From contig CAWBKX010000002.1 in the NCBI GenBank assembly GCA_963789565.1, positions 1,798,001 to 1,862,000 on the forward strand: a stretch of DNA of 64,000 bases, given 5' to 3'. The DNA comes from CALAGB01 sp963789565. Its GTDB lineage: Bacteria; Chloroflexota; Chloroflexia; Thermomicrobiales; Thermomicrobiaceae. The notes below the pieces were generated by a model that ran no database searches, was not told the origin of the DNA, and worked only from the letters and a program-made list of their open reading frames with translations. Shown here piece after piece: positions 33,434-42,545 of this stretch. Each line of letters opens with the position of its first letter. Within the stretch, counting starts at the first letter, position 1. The position numbers were made by a program, and so were the translations under genes.

Positions 33434-33916
33434 TCAGACAGAACCAGTTCGGCTAAAGGACATGACCCAGTTCGTCTCCCACTGATCGCCATCGTCGGTA
33501 GAAAAGGCTTGCTCCCAGCGGGCGGAGTCCGGACTGTCGTGGCTCCAGCGGAAGCGGACCAGCACATCCTGATCGCCTTCCTTGTCGTGACCGAAGAACT
33601 CGCCGATACCATCCACGAACTCCCCCACCACCGGCGGGAGGAGTCGAGCGCCGCTGCTGTCGGCCCAATAGATGCTCCACTTGCCGGTCACCTGGTCGAA
33701 CAGCCGCAATGAATAGCCTTCGAAACCGCCGCCCCAATCAGTCCGCATCAGATCGGCGTTGCCGAGACCGTTGAGGATCGGCTCGCAGCGCCCTGTGGCC
33801 TCGAATCGTTCCCAGTCGGTGCTATTCGCCAGTCGTGATGTCAGCCGTTCGTTGAGCACGTTCCAGGTGCCGTGCAGGAAGTCGAAGCCGTTGGCACCAT
33901 TACCGTCACCTTGCAT
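33434..33916 (-). CDS. DUF1579-like lipocalin-fold hypothetical protein
   Basis: A 160-residue protein starting MQGDGNGANGFDFLHGTWNV, with the DFLxGxW opening, LRLFDQVTGKWSIYWADSSG and RFRWSHDSPDSARWEQAFST typical of lipocalin/calycin-like DUF1579-type proteins. Function unknown. The ATG at 33916 has AGGA upstream; the frame is open further but that part does not look coding. It stands 12 bp before the 32903 gene. Confidence 0.65.
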   Translation of the reverse strand: MQGDGNGANGFDFLHGTWNVLNERLTSRLANSTDWERFEATGRCEPILNGLGNADLMRTDWGGGFEGYSLRLFDQVTGKWSIYWADSSGARLLPPVVGEFVDGIGEFFGHDKEGDQDVLVRFRWSHDSPDSARWEQAFSTDDGDQWETNWVMSFSRTGSV

Positions 33917-34077
33917 GATTCCTGGCCCTCTCGCTCGTCGTGACGCACCGCGCGTCACGCGCCCTATCCGTACCTTAGAGCGCAGTTCGCTCAGGTCGAG
34001 AGCCACTTCAGCACATATGTGCGGATCCACTCCGAAGATGTCGATTATTAACGATATGTGATGAGCCCAATGCATTT

Positions 34078-34100
34078 GGGGTGCGCTGCCCACGCACCCC
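34078..34100. repeat. Intergenic palindrome
   Basis: GGGGTGCG and CGCACCCC pair around CTGCCCA, followed by TAC. Its form (short GC-rich stem ending CCCCTAC) matches the other dispersed palindromes in the window, for example near 53965 and 60662. Confidence 0.45.
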
Positions 34101-34292
34101 TACATGTTGTGGTCAATTTGGAGCGGATCTGGCCCGAAAACTGACTCAAATGCACAGCTCGATTGGTGTCTGAGGGGGCTTGTCATCCTGGAAGTGGCGA
34201 TTTAGACTCGAAACCGGCCGTACGTACAGCTCGGATGTTCGGGCAAATCGTGACTATGAGGCAATCTCTGGACAGTGAGACACAAGGCTGCT

Positions 34293-34337
34293 ACACTAGA
34301 TGTTGCGGTTCACTTGACGTTCAGCACTAGATCTTGC
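34293..34337 (+). promoter_or_regulatory. Tandem NrdR-like boxes upstream of nrdJ
   Basis: ACACTAGATGTTGC (34293-34306) and GCACTAGATCTTGC (34324-34337) both resemble the NrdR box (ACACwATATvTwGT). They start exactly 31 bp apart, three helical turns, the spacing known for NrdR operators. TTGACG (34314-34319), a plausible -35, lies between them, so binding would block the promoter. The reductase start is about 255 bp downstream; I see no recognised riboswitch in that leader. Confidence 0.7.
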
Positions 34338-34591
34338 TGAGTAGGTCCTTCGGTTGTGAGCCGCGCCCAGCACAATGCAATACGATTGCCGGCAAGGTGC
34401 TTCGCGCACGTCGACAACCACAATGTATTCGTGATTTGGGATTACTGTCTCACCCGGGAACGCAGTGTGCGTTAGCGAAATGTTAAATCTTCGCCGAAAC
34501 CCTAGGCGCTCGTTAATGGGATGGACGGCGCTTACCAGGTACGGTGGAATTGGGCAGACCGGTAGGTTGTAGTATCGATTGAAGGGGCCGC

Positions 34592-37500
34592 ATGGAGGAG
34601 CGCGAAACGCGGAAGCAGGCACCGGCGCGGACGAAGAATCGAAAGGGGAAGGGGCTCCGCATTCAACGCCACTTCACCCGGCAGGGACAGGATCCGTTCG
34701 ACACCATTGCCTGGGCAAGTCGCACTTCGAGGATCGCCAATCCGGATGGATCGGTGGTCTTCGAGATGAAGAATGCCGAGATCCCGGCTTCCTGGTCGCA
34801 GGTGGCGACTGACATCATGGTCTCGAAGTACTTCCGCAAGGCTGGTGTGCCCCATTATGACGAGGCGGGCGAGCCGCTGCTGGATGAGAGCGGCAAACCG
34901 GTCCTCGGCGCCGAGCAGAGCGCCAAGCAAGTTATTGGCCGACTGGCCGGTACCTGGCGCTTCTGGGGCGAGCAGAACGGCTACTTCGCCTCCAGCGACG
35001 ACGCGTCGATCTTCGAGGATGAGCTGAAATACATGCTCGTGCACCAGATGGCCGCGCCGAATTCGCCACAGTGGTTCAACACCGGGCTGCACTGGGCCTA
35101 TGGCATCAGCGGTCCGGCCCAGGGGCACGCCTACGTCGACCCTGCTACTGGTGAAGTGACCAGATCGACCGACGCCTATAGCCGTCCCACCCCACACGCC
35201 TGCTTCATCCAGTCGGTCAATGACGACCTTATTAATGAAGGTGGAATCTTCGACCTGGTGACGCGCGAGGCGCGCGTCTTCAAGTACGGCTCCGGCTCGG
35301 GCACCAACTTCTCGATGATCCGTGCCGAAGGCGAGCCCCTTTCCGGCGGCGGTACGTCCTCGGGCCTGATGAGCTTCCTCAAGATCTTTGACCGCGCGGC
35401 CGGCGCCATCAAGAGCGGTGGCACCACGCGACGCGCCGCCAAGATGGTGGTGATCGACATCGACCACCCCGACATCGAGAAGTTCATCATGTGGAAGGCT
35501 GAAGAGGAGCAGAAGGTCGCCGCCCTGATCGCCGCCGGCTATTCGAGCGATTTCAATGGCGAGGCCTACGCCACCGTCTCCGGCCAGAACTCGAACAACT
35601 CGGTGCGCGTCACCGACGACTTCATCAAGGCCGTACAGAACGACGAAGAGTGGGAGCTGCGCTGGCGCACCGATGGCCGCGTTATCCGTCGCGTGCGGGC
35701 GCGTGACCTGTGGGACAAGATCGCCGACGCCGCCTGGCAGTGCGCCGACCCCGGCATGCAGTACGACACGACCATCAACGACTGGCACACGGCGCCCGCG
35801 TCGGGACGCATCAACGCATCCAACCCGTGCTCCGAATACATGTTCCTGGACAACACGGCCTGCAATCTGGCCTCGCTCAATCTGATGACCTTCTACGACA
35901 GCGAGACGCAGACCTTCGACCTGGCAGCCTACACGCACGCCATTCGACTGTGGACCTTCGTGCTGGAAATCAGCGTGTTGATGGCCCAGTTCCCGAGCGA
36001 CGAGATCGCCCGGCTGAGCTACGAGTTCCGCACGCTGGGCCTTGGCTACGCTAACCTCGGCTCGCTCCTCATGCGTATGGGCCTGCCGTACGACTCCGAT
36101 AAAGCGCGCGCCGTCGCCGGTGCGGTCACCGCCATCCTGACCGGCGAGTCCTACGCCGCGTCGGCCGAGATGGCCGCCGAGCTTGGACCGTTCCCGTCCT
36201 ATCCGTTGAACCGGGACGCCATGCTGCGGGTCATCCGCAACCATCGCCGTGCCGCCTACAACGCGCAGGAGGGGGAGTACGAATCTCTCTCGGTCACGCC
36301 GGTGCCGATCGACCCCGAGTTCTGCCCGGCCGACATGCTGCAGGCTTCCCGCGCCGCATGGGATCGCGCGCTGGAGCTCGGCGAGCAGCATGGCTATCGC
36401 AACGCCCAGGCGACATTGCTGGCGCCGACCGGCACCATCGGCCTGTTGATGGACTGCGACACCACCGGTGTCGAGCCCGACTTCGCGTTGGTGAAGTTCA
36501 AGAAGCTCTCCGGTGGCGGCTACTTCAAGATCGCCAACCAGGCGATCGCACCCGCCTTGAAGGCGTTGGGCTACGAGCAGGCGCAGATCGACGACATCCT
36601 GCGCTACGTTCTGGGCGCCCTCTCTCTGGATGGCGCGCCGCATATCAACCGCCAATCCCTCAAGGAGCGTGGCCTGACCGACGCCGATATCGACCGGGTC
36701 GAAAAGACGCTGCCGACTGTCTTCGAGCTCTCCTTCGCGTTCAACGCCTGGACGCTGGGCGAAGAGGCCATGGGACGGTTGGGGATCAGCAAGGAGCAGT
36801 GGCAGAAGCCGGACTTCCGCCTGCTGCGTGCGCTGGGGTTCACTCAGCAGCAGATCGACGAGGCCAACGACGTGGTCTGCGGCATGCAGACGATCGAGGG
36901 CGCTCCACATCTCAAAGATGAGCACCTGCCGGTCTTCGACTGCGCCAATCGCGGCGGCAAGCACGGCCAGCGCTTCATTCATCACTCGGGCCACATCCGC
37001 ATGATGGCCGCGGTGCAGCCATTCCTCTCGGGCGCAAGCTCCAAGACGATCAACATGCCGAACGAGGTGACGATCGACGACATCAAAGAGGCCTACATGA
37101 CCTCCTGGCGGCTGGGTCTCAAGGCCATGGCCCTGTATCGTGACGGCTCCAAGCTGTCGCAGCCTCTCTCCTCCAAGAGCAAGGAAGAGAAGGAGGAGGT
37201 CAAAGCCGAGGCGGCGCCGGTCGAGACGCGCGTGGTCGTGGTCGAGAAGCCGATCCGGCGTCCGATGCCGGCCAAGCGTCACGGCTTCACGCAGGAAGGC
37301 CGGCTGGCCGGTCACAAAATCTACCTGCGCACCGGTGAGTATGCCGATGGCACGTTGGGCGAGATCTTCATCGACATGCACAAAGAGGGCGCGGCCTTCC
37401 GCAGCTTGATGAACTGCTTCGCCATTGCCATCTCCAAGGGTCTGCAGTACGGCGTGCCCTTGGAGGAGTTCGTCGACACCTTCACCTTCCAGCGCTTCGA

Positions 37501-38023
37501 GCCGCAGGGGATGGTCGAGGGACATCCGAACATCAAGATGTCGACTTCGATCATCGACTACGTCTTCCGCGTACTGGGTTACGAGTATCTCGGTCGCACC
37601 GACTTCGTGCAGGTGAAGCCGATTCACGGCGACGTGGATGACGAGATGGACGGCGGCGACGAGCCCACGGAGAGCCACACGCCGGTGACAACCTCTCAGG
37701 CTGAGGTGGAGACTGCCCTGGCGCCCTCACCACAGGCCGCGGCGGCTATCGCCACCAAGCTGGAGAACGGTTATCACTCGAACGGTCTGAATGGGAGCAA
37801 TGGGAACGGAAACGGCAACGGGCACGACAAGGCGCAGGTCTCGGCCGAGTACGTCACCATTGCCCAGACGGCCGAGCTACCGCAGTTCGACGGCGGGATG
37901 AACGAGCAGCTCTCGCAGATGATGGGCGACGCCCCGTTCTGCGACATCTGCGGCCACATCACCATCCGCAACGGCTCCTGCTACAAGTGCCTCAACTGCG
38001 GCAACAGCCTGGGGTGCTCGTAG
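34592..38023 (+). CDS. nrdJ: Adenosylcobalamin-dependent (class II) ribonucleotide reductase
   Basis: An 1143-residue NrdJ. The N-terminal part has NSPQWFNTGLHWAYGISGPA and PHACFIQSVNDDLI, followed by SGSGTNFSMIRAEGEPLSGG. The radical-site finger is NPCSE (Asn411, Cys413, Glu415) within ASNPCSEYMFLDNTACNLAS. An insertion and C-terminal TSCPD-type region precede a variable Asn/Gly-rich linker (about 1050-1080) and a zinc/redox Cys cluster (FCDICGHITIRNGSCYKCLN, then CGNSLGC). It reduces ribonucleotides with a B12 radical and works without oxygen. Start ATG 34592 behind AAGGGG. Corrinoid uptake genes at 14076-15862 would support it, and NrdR boxes lie upstream. Confidence 0.97.
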   Translation: MEERETRKQAPARTKNRKGKGLRIQRHFTRQGQDPFDTIAWASRTSRIANPDGSVVFEMKNAEIPASWSQVATDIMVSKYFRKAGVPHYDEAGEPLLDESGKPVLGAEQSAKQVIGRLAGTWRFWGEQNGYFASSDDASIFEDELKYMLVHQMAAPNSPQWFNTGLHWAYGISGPAQGHAYVDPATGEVTRSTDAYSRPTPHACFIQSVNDDLINEGGIFDLVTREARVFKYGSGSGTNFSMIRAEGEPLSGGGTSSGLMSFLKIFDRAAGAIKSGGTTRRAAKMVVIDIDHPDIEKFIMWKAEEEQKVAALIAAGYSSDFNGEAYATVSGQNSNNSVRVTDDFIKAVQNDEEWELRWRTDGRVIRRVRARDLWDKIADAAWQCADPGMQYDTTINDWHTAPASGRINASNPCSEYMFLDNTACNLASLNLMTFYDSETQTFDLAAYTHAIRLWTFVLEISVLMAQFPSDEIARLSYEFRTLGLGYANLGSLLMRMGLPYDSDKARAVAGAVTAILTGESYAASAEMAAELGPFPSYPLNRDAMLRVIRNHRRAAYNAQEGEYESLSVTPVPIDPEFCPADMLQASRAAWDRALELGEQHGYRNAQATLLAPTGTIGLLMDCDTTGVEPDFALVKFKKLSGGGYFKIANQAIAPALKALGYEQAQIDDILRYVLGALSLDGAPHINRQSLKERGLTDADIDRVEKTLPTVFELSFAFNAWTLGEEAMGRLGISKEQWQKPDFRLLRALGFTQQQIDEANDVVCGMQTIEGAPHLKDEHLPVFDCANRGGKHGQRFIHHSGHIRMMAAVQPFLSGASSKTINMPNEVTIDDIKEAYMTSWRLGLKAMALYRDGSKLSQPLSSKSKEEKEEVKAEAAPVETRVVVVEKPIRRPMPAKRHGFTQEGRLAGHKIYLRTGEYADGTLGEIFIDMHKEGAAFRSLMNCFAIAISKGLQYGVPLEEFVDTFTFQRFEPQGMVEGHPNIKMSTSIIDYVFRVLGYEYLGRTDFVQVKPIHGDVDDEMDGGDEPTESHTPVTTSQAEVETALAPSPQAAAAIATKLENGYHSNGLNGSNGNGNGNGHDKAQVSAEYVTIAQTAELPQFDGGMNEQLSQMMGDAPFCDICGHITIRNGSCYKCLNCGNSLGCS

Positions 38024-38055
38024 CGCCGTTTTGAACTACATCGTCAGCACACGCA

Positions 38056-38092
38056 CGGGGTCCGAGAATGTCTCGGACCCCGCTTCGTTTCT
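38056..38092 (+). terminator. Intrinsic terminator of nrdJ
   Basis: CGGGGTCCGAGA (38056-38067) and TCTCGGACCCCG (38071-38082) make a 12-bp stem with a 3-nt loop, followed by CTTCGTTTCT. Confidence 0.85.
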
Positions 38093-38139
38093 GGCTGCTG
38101 CTACACTCGCGTCGGCGATGATCTGATTGGAGGCATTTC

Positions 38140-38541
38140 GTGCGGCGAGACGACGTTCTTTCCATTCTGGCCAACCATCAAGCAGAGCTCCATGAGACAT
38201 GCGCAGTCAAATCGCTCGCCCTCTTTGGTTCCGTCGCACGAGACGAAGCCCGACCCGACAGCGATGTGGACGTGCTGGTTGAGTTTGGTCGGCGACCAGT
38301 TGGTCTCTTCGAGCTCGCCGACATTCAAGAGTGCCTTGCAACAATTCTCGGCACAGAAGTCGATCTGATCCTGAGAGATTCGCTGAAGAAACATGTTCGA
38401 CCGAACGTCGAACAGGATCTGATCGAGATATTTAACTGTTCGCCAACCTCCCAACGCTCCCCGAAATGTAGTGGCGGGCGTCCCTGCCCGCCTTCGTCGC
38501 ACGATTCAGCGCCTCATGACTTGGCACTGATCGGCCGGTGA
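38140..38541 (+). CDS. MNT-type nucleotidyltransferase (antitoxin), C terminus altered
   Basis: A 133-residue minimal nucleotidyltransferase of the MntA type. The motif SLALFGSVARDEARPDSDVD gives GS...DxD (Gly-Ser and Asp60/Asp62 region) and LRDSLKKHVRPNVEQDLIEI is the usual C-terminal helix. MntA antitoxins adenylate their HEPN partner toxin. After about residue 97 the frame reads straight into the palindromic repeat at 38468, so the last 35 residues (SPKCSGGRPCPPSS...) are repeat-encoded, and no HEPN gene follows. The GTG start has GGAGG upstream at a spacing of about eight bases. Possibly a relic. Confidence 0.75.
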   Translation: MRRDDVLSILANHQAELHETCAVKSLALFGSVARDEARPDSDVDVLVEFGRRPVGLFELADIQECLATILGTEVDLILRDSLKKHVRPNVEQDLIEIFNCSPTSQRSPKCSGGRPCPPSSHDSAPHDLALIGR

Positions 38542-38785
38542 GACCCTGATGATTCGCGTTTGAGGCTGGGCTGCGATGGCGGGCGCCCTGCAGACCCATG
38601 CTGACTGCAGAACATATCTAACGAGCATGATTTCTCAGTGGAGGTCCGAGCCATTCGAGCGGCCGCGGATGCGCATAACGAAGGCGGGCAGGGACGCCCG
38701 CCACTACATTGCTGGGTTCAGTTGTGACTTGGCGATGAGATACGCGCTCGGGCGACGAAGGCCGGCACAGGTCCGGCCTCTACGT
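38468..38785. repeat. Array of REP-like inverted repeats
   Basis: The 29-bp word at 38468-38496 (GTAGTGGCGGGCGTCCCTGC, then CCGCCTTCG) returns as its exact reverse complement at 38679-38707. A third, diverged copy with the same architecture lies at 38756-38784 (CGAAGGCCGGCACAGGTCCG...). Each unit itself folds into a hairpin. The two perfect copies enclose 182 bp with no gene, and both outer edges are next to AT, so a small mobile element is possible. Confidence 0.75.
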
Positions 38786-38850
38786 TTCTGTATGTAGCGA
38801 CTCTGCTCACGGTGTTTGACGAGTTATTTGGGCACGCGTGTCGCACCCAC

Positions 38851-39020
38851 GCCGGGCTAAAGCCGCAGCGCTGATCTGGACGAAGCCGGACCCGCAAGCG
38901 GGTGGCCCCCGGGCTGAGCTTCGGCTCTCTACTCGGTCAAACAGAGCGCTGGGGATTTTGCACCCGATCAGCCTGCTTCCAGCAGGCTTCGCCTAGGTCA
39001 GCGCGCGGCTTCAGCCCAGC
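38851..39020. repeat. Large composite palindrome
   Basis: A 37-bp unit at 38851-38887 (GCCGGGCTAAAGCCGCAGCG...GACGAAGCC) is repeated as an inverted, about 80 percent similar copy at 38985-39020. Each copy is joined to its own hairpin, ACCCGCAAGCGGGT on the left and CCTGCTTCCAGCAGG on the right. The mirror layout suggests a MITE-like or REP-pair element. The gap 38542-39093 holds only these repeats. Confidence 0.7.
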
Positions 39021-39093
39021 GCGGTCATGAACTCTTTGCCGAAATACTTCATCAACGAACTCCCGCCCAGGCGCGAACGCTGGATACTGCCCC

Positions 39094-39684
39094 CTACTCC
39101 GGATGCTCGACTTGATAGTGCGTCAAAACGACGCCGGAACCAAGCGGCTTGGCATCGACGAGCTTCAGGTTGATGCGATCCCCTTCCGGGAAGACCTTCT
39201 TGCCGCCACCAAGCACAACCGGGTAGACCAGCAAGTAGTACTCGTCGATCAGACCGTTTTGCGCCAAGGTGTGGATGAGTACGCTGCTGCCGTCGATGGC
39301 GATGTTCTTTCCCGGCTGCTCCTTGAGTTTGCGGATCTCATCCAAGACGTCGCCGCTGATCAGGGTGGAGTTGCGCCAGGCGTCGGCTGACTCCAATGTG
39401 TTTGAGACTACGTATTTCTGCATGGTATTGAACGAGCCCATCATCGGGTCGTCATCCGGCAGCGGCTCAAACGCGCCGCCATGTCCCTGCCACGTCTTCC
39501 GCCCGAGGAGAAATGTGTCGCACTCACTCATCAACTGACCGAAATGGGCACCGATCTCATCATCCCAATAGGGCCAGGTCCAACCACCGTGTTCGAAGCC
39601 GCCGTCGGTATCCTCGTCCTTGCCGCCCGGCGCCTGCATCACTCCGTCCAGGGTTACGAACTCCGAAACGATAATCTTGCGCAT
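39094..39684 (-). CDS. RibD C-terminal/dihydrofolate reductase-like protein
   Basis: A 196-residue DHFR-fold reductase of the YyaP/YwjB kind: MRKIIVSEFVTLDGVMQAPG, then DTFLLGRKTWQGHGGAF, KYVVSNTLES, NIAIDGSSVLIHTLAQNGLI and DEYYLLVYPVVLGGGKKVFP. NADPH-dependent reduction is likely; the substrate is not known. AAAGGAGA precedes the ATG. Single gene, divergent from the GH3 gene. Confidence 0.88.
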   Translation of the reverse strand: MRKIIVSEFVTLDGVMQAPGGKDEDTDGGFEHGGWTWPYWDDEIGAHFGQLMSECDTFLLGRKTWQGHGGAFEPLPDDDPMMGSFNTMQKYVVSNTLESADAWRNSTLISGDVLDEIRKLKEQPGKNIAIDGSSVLIHTLAQNGLIDEYYLLVYPVVLGGGKKVFPEGDRINLKLVDAKPLGSGVVLTHYQVEHPE

Positions 39685-39913
39685 TGCTTCTCTCCTTTGC
39701 TCTCGGTTGGATCCGCTGCCCCCGAACCAGGAGCGTCGACATATGTTAATCGCATGAGACGACGTGAAATCGACAACCCAACCGACTCGTGTTGGCTGCG
39801 ACGCGCGTCTGTGCTCATTTCACCACAGGAAGCCGCCGTACTGTACATCTCATCGACCTCCTGCGATCATCCGGCAAGGTCACTCTGCGGGTAATGTCCG
39901 GGGAGAACATGCA

Positions 39914-41488
39914 ATGCCAGGCGGGTCCGACGACGTATTGACGTTGGAGCAAAAGGTGGGGCAGCTCTGCTACGCGCTCCACTACCAACAGCCTGACGTC
40001 GTTCAACAGATGGTGGATGAAGGAAAGATTGGCGGCGTCTACCTCAACGCGCCCGATTTCGAGAGCCCAAGCCAGACTGCGGCGCTCATCAACCGCCTGC
40101 AGGAGCAGGCACCCATTCCATTGCTGGTAAGCGCCGACTTCGAGGCAGGTGCGGGAAGATTCCTGCCGGGCGCGACGAACCTGCCGGCACTGATGGCCCT
40201 GGGTGCCACGCGTTCACAGGAGCTCGCCCGAGAGCACGGCCGGGTGACGGCCATCGAGGCACGCGCTGTAGGAGTCAATCACGTATTTGGCCCGGTAGCG
40301 GACGTCAACGTCAACCCGAACAATCCGATCATCAACATCCGCGCCTTTGGTGGCGATCCCGAACTCGTCAGCGACCTGGCACGCGCCTGGATCGACGGCT
40401 GCCAGCGGGAGGGCGTCCTCGCCTGCGCCAAACATTTCCCCGGGCACGGCGACACGTCGATCGACACACATCTCGATTTGCCGCGGGTGGCGCACGAACT
40501 CGAGCGCATGCGTCGCGTCGAATTGGCGCCGTTTCGCGCGTCGATCGAACAAGGTGTCGCCAGCATCATGACGGCCCACATCGGTTTCCCCGCGCTCGAC
40601 CCGTCCGGCCTACCGGCCACCCTCAGCCAACCTGTCCTCACCGGTCTACTGCGCCAGCGGATGGGCTTCGGAGGGTTGATCGTGACCGACGCCATGGACA
40701 TGTACGCCATATCTCGACTCTTCGGCCCGGGTGAGGCCTCGGTTCTCGCCGTGCTGGCCGGAGCCGATCTCGTTCTGACCACGCAGCCGGCGATCTGCTT
40801 TGGCGCCCTGCTTGACGCCGCACGGTCGGGTCGACTGTCAGACGAGCGCCTGAGTTCGTCGGTCGTGCGCATCCTGGCGGCAAAGCGGCGGATTGGGCTG
40901 TTCCAACGGCGTGACGTCGATCCGGGAAGAGCCGACGTCGCTTGCGCCGATCCCGCTCACGGCGACCTGGCCAGGCGCATCGCCGAAGCGGCCTTCACGC
41001 GGAACTCCGGCGAGCTCGCGCGCCCCAATGATGCTCCGTGGCTCATCCTGGCGCCCGACTTCCGGCGGCCAACCGGCTCCAGCATCTTGCATGACGTAGC
41101 TCGACTCCTCCGAACCGGCGCTCTCCCCGGCGCAAAGCTCCTGCGCGTCAGCGACGACCCATCCGACTCGGAGATCGACAGCGTGATGAGCGAGCGAGGT
41201 GACGCGCGAGGGGCCACCCTGCTCAGCGTCGCACTGGCGCGCCCCTACGAACCGGCGAGCAGCGGCGCGAGCGCCGGGCAGGTGGCGTTGGTGCGGCGGC
41301 TGAGCGAGCGCATCCCAGTCTCGGTCGTCTGCCTGGGGAGTCCGTATCCGCTCGCGGCATTCACGTCGGCCGTGGCGCGCGGCTGCAGCTACGGCGCTGA
41401 GCCTGCCGCGGTGCATGCCGCGCTCGAGGTCCTCGCCGGACGACTCTCTCCACATGGGCGGCTGCCGGTCGAGGTGCCCGGGATCTGA
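39914..41488 (+). CDS. GH3 beta-N-acetylhexosaminidase (NagZ-like)
   Basis: A 524-residue GH3 enzyme. The (beta/alpha)8 domain ends near 340 and includes the NagZ flexible loop KHFPGHGDTSIDTHLDLP (173-190) with the Asp-His pair, and the nucleophile Asp259 in GLIVTDAMDMYAI. A second alpha/beta domain of about 180 residues follows, as in two-domain NagZ of Gram-positives such as B. subtilis YbbD. No signal peptide from the ATG at 39914 (GGGGAG upstream), so it would act in the cytoplasm on muropeptide or imported GlcNAc conjugates. A longer in-frame ATG at 39764 precedes non-coding-looking sequence. Confidence 0.9.
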   Translation: MPGGSDDVLTLEQKVGQLCYALHYQQPDVVQQMVDEGKIGGVYLNAPDFESPSQTAALINRLQEQAPIPLLVSADFEAGAGRFLPGATNLPALMALGATRSQELAREHGRVTAIEARAVGVNHVFGPVADVNVNPNNPIINIRAFGGDPELVSDLARAWIDGCQREGVLACAKHFPGHGDTSIDTHLDLPRVAHELERMRRVELAPFRASIEQGVASIMTAHIGFPALDPSGLPATLSQPVLTGLLRQRMGFGGLIVTDAMDMYAISRLFGPGEASVLAVLAGADLVLTTQPAICFGALLDAARSGRLSDERLSSSVVRILAAKRRIGLFQRRDVDPGRADVACADPAHGDLARRIAEAAFTRNSGELARPNDAPWLILAPDFRRPTGSSILHDVARLLRTGALPGAKLLRVSDDPSDSEIDSVMSERGDARGATLLSVALARPYEPASSGASAGQVALVRRLSERIPVSVVCLGSPYPLAAFTSAVARGCSYGAEPAAVHAALEVLAGRLSPHGRLPVEVPGI

Positions 41489-41782
41489 CGCGAGCCAACT
41501 GAAACGGTCCGCCTGACAGGCGAGGCGTTACCTACCGGTGGATCTGGAGACTTGGCCAGATCTATGCCCTTTTGGATGTAATTCGTCGGACACGTCATCG
41601 CCGATCAGACTGATAGCCCTGCCGAGCGTCGCGCACGTGGTGATTGGTAGGCGGATCGCCGTCTGTGCGCTGGTGATGCTGGCGACCGGTGTCGTAGGCT
41701 TGATCCGTTTCGGCTTCACCGAGCCGGAGGTGCCGGCAATGCAGCTGGCTGGTGATGGCGCGGCTTATTGGGGGAAATAGCG

Positions 41783-42364
41783 ATGGATCAACCAGTGGTC
41801 AATATTGTGGGAGAGCGGATCGCGCTCGGCCCGTTGCGACGCGATCTGGTTTCGCTCTACCAGCGTTGGAGCAACGATTTCTACCTGCAGCGCACGTTCG
41901 GTGATCTCCCCAAGCCGGTGACGCTGGAGGAGCGCGAAGCGCGGCAAGCGCAGCAGGCTACAACATCCGATGCCTACTGGTTCAATATCTACGAGATCGA
42001 CGGTTGGCGGCCGATCGGGCGCACCGATATCTTTGACGTCGATTGGCGCAATCGCACGGCGCGCTTCGGCATCATGATCGGCGAGCCGGACGCGCGTGGC
42101 AAAGGCTACGGCACTGAGACCACGCGACTGATGCTCGACTACGCCTTCACCGCGCTTGGCCTGCACAGCGTCATGCTCGACGTGTCGGAATACAACCTGG
42201 CCGGCCGACATGCTTACGAGAAGGCCGGCTTCCGCGAAATCGGCCGCCGCCGTCAGAGCGACCTTCTCAACGGCCACCTGTGGGATCTCGTGCTGATGGA
42301 CTGCATCGCCACCGAGTTCGAAAGCCCGGTACTGAGCAAAGTCTTCGCGCCGGACGAGAAGTGA
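41783..42364 (+). CDS. GNAT-family acetyltransferase (RimJ/RimL type)
   Basis: A 193-residue N-acetyltransferase: GERIALGPLRRDLVSLYQRW start, RTARFGIMIGEPDARGKGYG with the acetyl-CoA binding RGKGYGTE motif, and SEYNLAGRHAYEKAGFREIG at the end. Start ATG 41783 behind GGGGGA. Substrate unknown. The 294-bp gap before it holds no gene I can support. Confidence 0.88.
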   Translation: MDQPVVNIVGERIALGPLRRDLVSLYQRWSNDFYLQRTFGDLPKPVTLEEREARQAQQATTSDAYWFNIYEIDGWRPIGRTDIFDVDWRNRTARFGIMIGEPDARGKGYGTETTRLMLDYAFTALGLHSVMLDVSEYNLAGRHAYEKAGFREIGRRRQSDLLNGHLWDLVLMDCIATEFESPVLSKVFAPDEK

Positions 42365-42480
42365 TGAGCCGAAACGTCCTCGCTCCCAGCCCGACTCCCG
42401 CGCCCTGCGGGAGTTGAACGCGCTCATCGCGCATGAGCGGGCAGTTACTGGCCGCGATGCCCGGGCTCTGACGCTTCACC

Positions 42481-42512
42481 AAAACGAAACGGCTCGCCCA
42501 CTGGACGAGCCG
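42481..42512 (-). terminator. Terminator of the dipeptide ABC operon
   Basis: Reading the minus strand, CGGCTCG and CGAGCCG (42506-42512/42490-42496) pair and are followed by the U-rich TTTCGTTTT (42489-42481). It lies just past the permease stop at 42546. Confidence 0.7.
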
Positions 42513-42545
42513 CTCTCGATTCCGGATCTGAAGCTTTCGCCCAGT

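Noticed and set aside
34340..34591. Riboswitch in the nrdJ leader
   Set aside because: No B12-box or other recognised aptamer core seen; left as an unexplained leader.
34532..37678. Open frame of over 1000 codons on the minus strand
   Set aside because: It is the antisense shadow of nrdJ; GC-rich codon bias keeps the opposite frame open and the translation shows no family pattern.
41538..41780. 80-codon frame before the GNAT gene
   Set aside because: No ribosome binding site of note and no coherent protein pattern beyond one hydrophobic stretch.
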